This document shows, in pieces, positions 61,195 to 64,000 of a stretch of 64,000 nt of DNA (position 1 is the first letter of the stretch; each line of letters opens with the position of its first letter). The translations under genes were made by a program, and so were the position numbers. The notes under the pieces were generated by a model. The model did no database searches. It saw only the letters and a program-made list of their open reading frames with translations, and was not told the DNA's origin. The DNA comes from Acinetobacter bohemicus ANC 3994 (lineage in GTDB: Bacteria > Pseudomonadota > Gammaproteobacteria > Pseudomonadales > Moraxellaceae): positions 282,781 through 346,780 of the forward strand of contig NZ_KB849164.1 of assembly GCF_000367925.1 (NCBI RefSeq), read 5' to 3'.

Positions 61195-64000
61195 ATGAAT
61201 AAAATTTATAAAATTGTTTGGAATGCTTCTCTTGGGGCGTGGGTTGCGGTTTCTGAAATTGCAAAAGGTAAGACAAAAGCAAACAGTGGTACTGTTGGTG
61301 ATATTGTAATTGATCAAAAAAATGAAATAACAATAAAAAAATCATTTAATTACAAGGTTTTGTCTGTAGCGGTCTTTACCATACTTACACCATCCTTTGC
61401 ATTTTCTGCTGTAGGAAATAATTCAATAGATACACGTCTTTGTGCGGCAACAGCTGCTGCATATAGTAGTGGAGATATTGCAGTTGGATGTGGAAGTGAT
61501 TCGAGTGGAACAAATTCTATTGCGATTGGCGGAAACGCGACGACTAAAGTGAATACTGGCAGTACCCAAGGTGGTCAGAGTATTGCAATTGGTTATGATG
61601 CTCAAACTAAGGGGGATCAATCTGTTGGTTTAGGTGCAAATGTTAGAGCCTCTGGTAATTCATCTATTGCCATTGGTGGAGATGATTTAAATAAAGTCGC
61701 GGGGACAAATAATAATACCGCTGCTGCTGTGACGTATAAAAACTTAACAGGTGATAATTTAATTCGTACCTATGATGCTGCTACAGGTCCTAATAGCCAA
61801 TATTATGGAACTACTACAGGGGATGGTGCTGTTGCAATTGGTGTTCAAGCTTCTGCATTAGGTAATCTAGCAACATCATTCGGTACACGTACTCAGGCTA
61901 ATGGTGTAGCTTCAACAGCATTAGGAGTTGGTGCAACGTCAGATAAAGACGGTAGTGTGGCTTTAGGCGCTGGCAGTAAAACGGACGGTTCTGCAACAAA
62001 AGTACAAAGTGCGACGGTAAATGGTCTTGGTTTTACTGGATTTGTAGGCACAAGTGGCTTTGCTGGAACAGCATCTGACGCTGGTCGCCAAGTATCTGTT
62101 GGTAATATTGGCAATGAACGCCAAATTAAAAATGTTGCGCCAGGTGCAATTTCGGCAATTTCGACAGATGCAATTAATGGCAGTCAAATTTATGCTGTAA
62201 CCAATACTTTAATTGGTCAAATACAAACGACTAAATCTGCCTCGCCTGTAGTTTATACGGATACCACAGGGAATAAACTGACTAAAGCAAATGATGGAAA
62301 ATGGTATCTTTCAACTGCTGTCGACGCTGGTGGCAATGCTATTGGTTCACCTACAGAAGTTGTGGCGGCAAACGTTGCTACAAGATTACAAGATGCGAAT
62401 GGTTCAACAACAACACCAATTAAGCTAACAAATGTGGCTGATGGTACGGTTGCAGCTAACTCAAAAGATGCTGTAAATGGTGGACAGTTAAAATCCGTTA
62501 TTGATGCGCAAACAGCAACAGATAATGCCGCAGTGAAATACGACAATGCTGCGACTAAGGATAAAGTCACTTTAGGTGGCGGAGCAACAGGTACCACCAT
62601 TACCAATATTAAAGATGGTGCACTAAATGCCAGCTCAACAGATGCAGTGAATGGTCGCCAACTCTATGCAACCAACCAAAACGTTGCACAAAACACAACA
62701 AGTATCAGCACACTTACCACCACAGTGAGCAACCAAGGTACACAAATCACAACAAATACCGCAGACATTAGTGCCTTAAAAGGTGGTTTCACCCTACAAA
62801 GCAATGGTACGAATGCTGGTGCAATCAAAGCGGGCGATACAGTTGATATCGGTGTTGCAGACCCAGTCGATACTAACCTGACTGCAACGAAGATAGGTAA
62901 AAACATTGCATTTGCCTTAAACAAAGACCTGAACCTGACTAGTGTTATGACAGGCAATACCGTCATTAACAATGCAGGTATTACTGCTGATAAAGTTAGC
63001 GTAGGCAATGTTGTTATCGACAAGTCGACCAATAAAATCAGTGGAATCGAAGCAGGCACCAACAGCAAAGATGCAGTGAACAAAGGTCAGTTAGATACTT
63101 TGGCAGCACAACAAGCGGCAACAGATAGTGCGGCAGTGAAGTATGACAATGCAGCGACTAAGGATAAAGTGAGCTTAGGCGGAGCAATAGGCACAACCAT
63201 CACTAATGTCAAAGCAGGTTCCTTAAATGCAACCTCAACAGATGCAGTCAATGGTAGCCAACTTTATGCAACCAACCAAAACGTTGCACAAAATGCTTCG
63301 GATATTACGACTTTAAAAGGTGGTTTTACCCTACAAACCAATGGTGCGAATGCAGGTGCAATCAAAGCAGGCGATACCGTTGATATCGGTGTTGCAGACC
63401 TTGCAGATACAAACCTCACTGCGACCAAGACAGGCAAAGACATCGCATTTGCTTTAAGCAAAGACTTGAGCTTGACCAGTGTGACCACAGGCAATACTGT
63501 TATTAACAATGCAGGACTCACAGCGGACAAAGTCACGGTAGGCAATGTTATTATCGATAAAACGACCAATAAAATCACAGGCATCGAGGCAGGCACGAAC
63601 AGCAAAGATGCGGTGAACAAAGGTCAATTAGACACATTGGCAGCACAACAAGCAGTAACAGACAGTGCAGCAGTGAAGTACGACAATGCAGCAACAAAAG
63701 ACAAAGTCGCTTTAGGCGGTGGAGCAGCAGGTACCACGATCACCAATGTGAAAGATGGTGCACTAAATGCCAGCTCAAGCGATGCAATTAATGGCAGTCA
63801 GCTTTATGCAGTATCGAACAACATTAAAAATGCAATTGGCGGTAGTACGACTATAAATGCAGCAACTGGTGCTATTACCACGACCAATATTGGTGGAACA
63901 GGTGAAAACACGATTGATGGTGCAATCAACAGTGTTAGCAATACAGCGAAAGCAGCGAAGACCGAAGTAAAAGAAGGCGACAATATTAAAGTCACTTCAG
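61195..64000 (+). CDS. Trimeric autotransporter adhesin (Ata/YadA-like), 3' end outside window
   Basis: An open frame of at least 935 codons with no stop to the edge. It starts with the extended signal peptide region MNKIYKIVWNASLGAWVAVS, followed by a hydrophobic core ending about residue 68 (FAFSAVG). Next is a YadA-like head with repeats of the SIAIG..A type (about 100-290), then a neck with the HIM motif STDAINGSQIYAVTN (about 323-337). From about 440 the passenger repeats in a 537-base (179-codon) unit: copies of TDSAAVKYDNAATKDKV at 62518, 63121 and 63658. The C-terminal membrane anchor is outside. Such proteins mediate adhesion and biofilm. AGGTATTGGA precedes the ATG. Confidence 0.9.
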   Translation, partial: MNKIYKIVWNASLGAWVAVSEIAKGKTKANSGTVGDIVIDQKNEITIKKSFNYKVLSVAVFTILTPSFAFSAVGNNSIDTRLCAATAAAYSSGDIAVGCGSDSSGTNSIAIGGNATTKVNTGSTQGGQSIAIGYDAQTKGDQSVGLGANVRASGNSSIAIGGDDLNKVAGTNNNTAAAVTYKNLTGDNLIRTYDAATGPNSQYYGTTTGDGAVAIGVQASALGNLATSFGTRTQANGVASTALGVGATSDKDGSVALGAGSKTDGSATKVQSATVNGLGFTGFVGTSGFAGTASDAGRQVSVGNIGNERQIKNVAPGAISAISTDAINGSQIYAVTNTLIGQIQTTKSASPVVYTDTTGNKLTKANDGKWYLSTAVDAGGNAIGSPTEVVAANVATRLQDANGSTTTPIKLTNVADGTVAANSKDAVNGGQLKSVIDAQTATDNAAVKYDNAATKDKVTLGGGATGTTITNIKDGALNASSTDAVNGRQLYATNQNVAQNTTSISTLTTTVSNQGTQITTNTADISALKGGFTLQSNGTNAGAIKAGDTVDIGVADPVDTNLTATKIGKNIAFALNKDLNLTSVMTGNTVINNAGITADKVSVGNVVIDKSTNKISGIEAGTNSKDAVNKGQLDTLAAQQAATDSAAVKYDNAATKDKVSLGGAIGTTITNVKAGSLNATSTDAVNGSQLYATNQNVAQNASDITTLKGGFTLQTNGANAGAIKAGDTVDIGVADLADTNLTATKTGKDIAFALSKDLSLTSVTTGNTVINNAGLTADKVTVGNVIIDKTTNKITGIEAGTNSKDAVNKGQLDTLAAQQAVTDSAAVKYDNAATKDKVALGGGAAGTTITNVKDGALNASSSDAINGSQLYAVSNNIKNAIGGSTTINAATGAITTTNIGGTGENTIDGAINSVSNTAKAAKTEVKEGDNIKVTS
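62518..64000 (+). repeat. Tandem 537-base repeats within the adhesin gene
   Basis: The unit starting at the TDSAAVKYDNAATKDKV codons recurs at 62518, 63121 and 63658. The second and third copies are exactly 537 bases apart; the first spacing is 603 because of 22 extra codons (a TTSISTLTTTVSNQ-type insertion). GGFTLQ codons at 62782 and 63319 repeat at the same 537-base period. High DNA identity suggests recent duplication and length variation by recombination. Confidence 0.85.

Noticed and set aside
61423..63995. Long minus-strand open frames within the adhesin region
   Set aside because: They arise from the repetitive, codon-biased plus-strand adhesin frame; they have no start signals and mirror its repeats.
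62518..64000. Regular repeats as a possible CRISPR array
   Set aside because: Period is 537 bases, units are in-frame coding sequence of the adhesin, and no spacers or cas genes are present.

Overview
The window is chromosomal DNA from an Acinetobacter species (Moraxellaceae, Gammaproteobacteria). The base composition is low-GC. The minus-strand order rubredoxin, rubredoxin reductase, esterase, oxyR is the rubA-rubB-estB-oxyR cluster described in Acinetobacter. The housekeeping set (ppk1, lysS, trpS, carAB, greA, rlmE-ftsH, folP, aceA, htpX, ttcA, greB) also has Acinetobacter-like sequences. Most of the window is ordinary core genome in short transcription units on both strands, many closed by clear intrinsic terminators.

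Layout. 1-6.1 kb: end of a large FtsX-type permease, rhomboid protease, mtgA, ppk1 and an orphan response regulator. 6.1-11.6 kb: oxyR/rubredoxin cluster, apt and a YqiA-type esterase. 11.6-20.7 kb: lysS, a beta-barrel plus lipoprotein pair, a candidate small RNA, trpS, a DUF808 membrane protein and a zinc metallopeptidase. 20.9-24.1 kb: an alkyltransferase-like protein, UspA, then a small accessory patch holding a broken KAP-type NTPase, an unknown protein and a xenobiotic-acetyltransferase-like protein. 24.4-35.2 kb: greA, carAB (with an attenuator-like leader), a coiled-coil protein, a DOMON-like protein, yhbY, rlmE, ftsH and folP. 35.3-44.2 kb: a von Willebrand-type lipoprotein, tRNA-Leu(TAA), PhoD-type phosphatase with a Pho box, CorC-type transporter and a LysR regulator. 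44.9-52 kb: aceA with a 5' hairpin, dgkA, a stand-alone RND pump, a DUF4112 protein and a VOC protein. 52-58 kb: htpX with a sigma-32-like promoter, two lytic transglycosylases, ttcA preceded by a DnaA-box cluster, an SCP2 protein, greB and tRNA-Ser(TGA). 58.2-64 kb: an accessory surface locus behind tRNA-Ser, with an IS3 relic, a DUF6502 protein, a lipoprotein and the first 935 codons of a trimeric autotransporter adhesin that runs off the window.

The least ordinary material is mostly non-coding. It includes a T-rich leader reading frame and terminator in front of carA; a compact structured RNA candidate between trpS and the lipoprotein gene; nested inverted repeats and DnaA boxes upstream of ttcA; a three-copy dispersed repeat family; and a nine-base motif shared upstream of all three genes of the adhesin locus, ending in a perfect 25-base inverted repeat before the adhesin. 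I see no CRISPR array, intact insertion sequence, prophage or rRNA operon.
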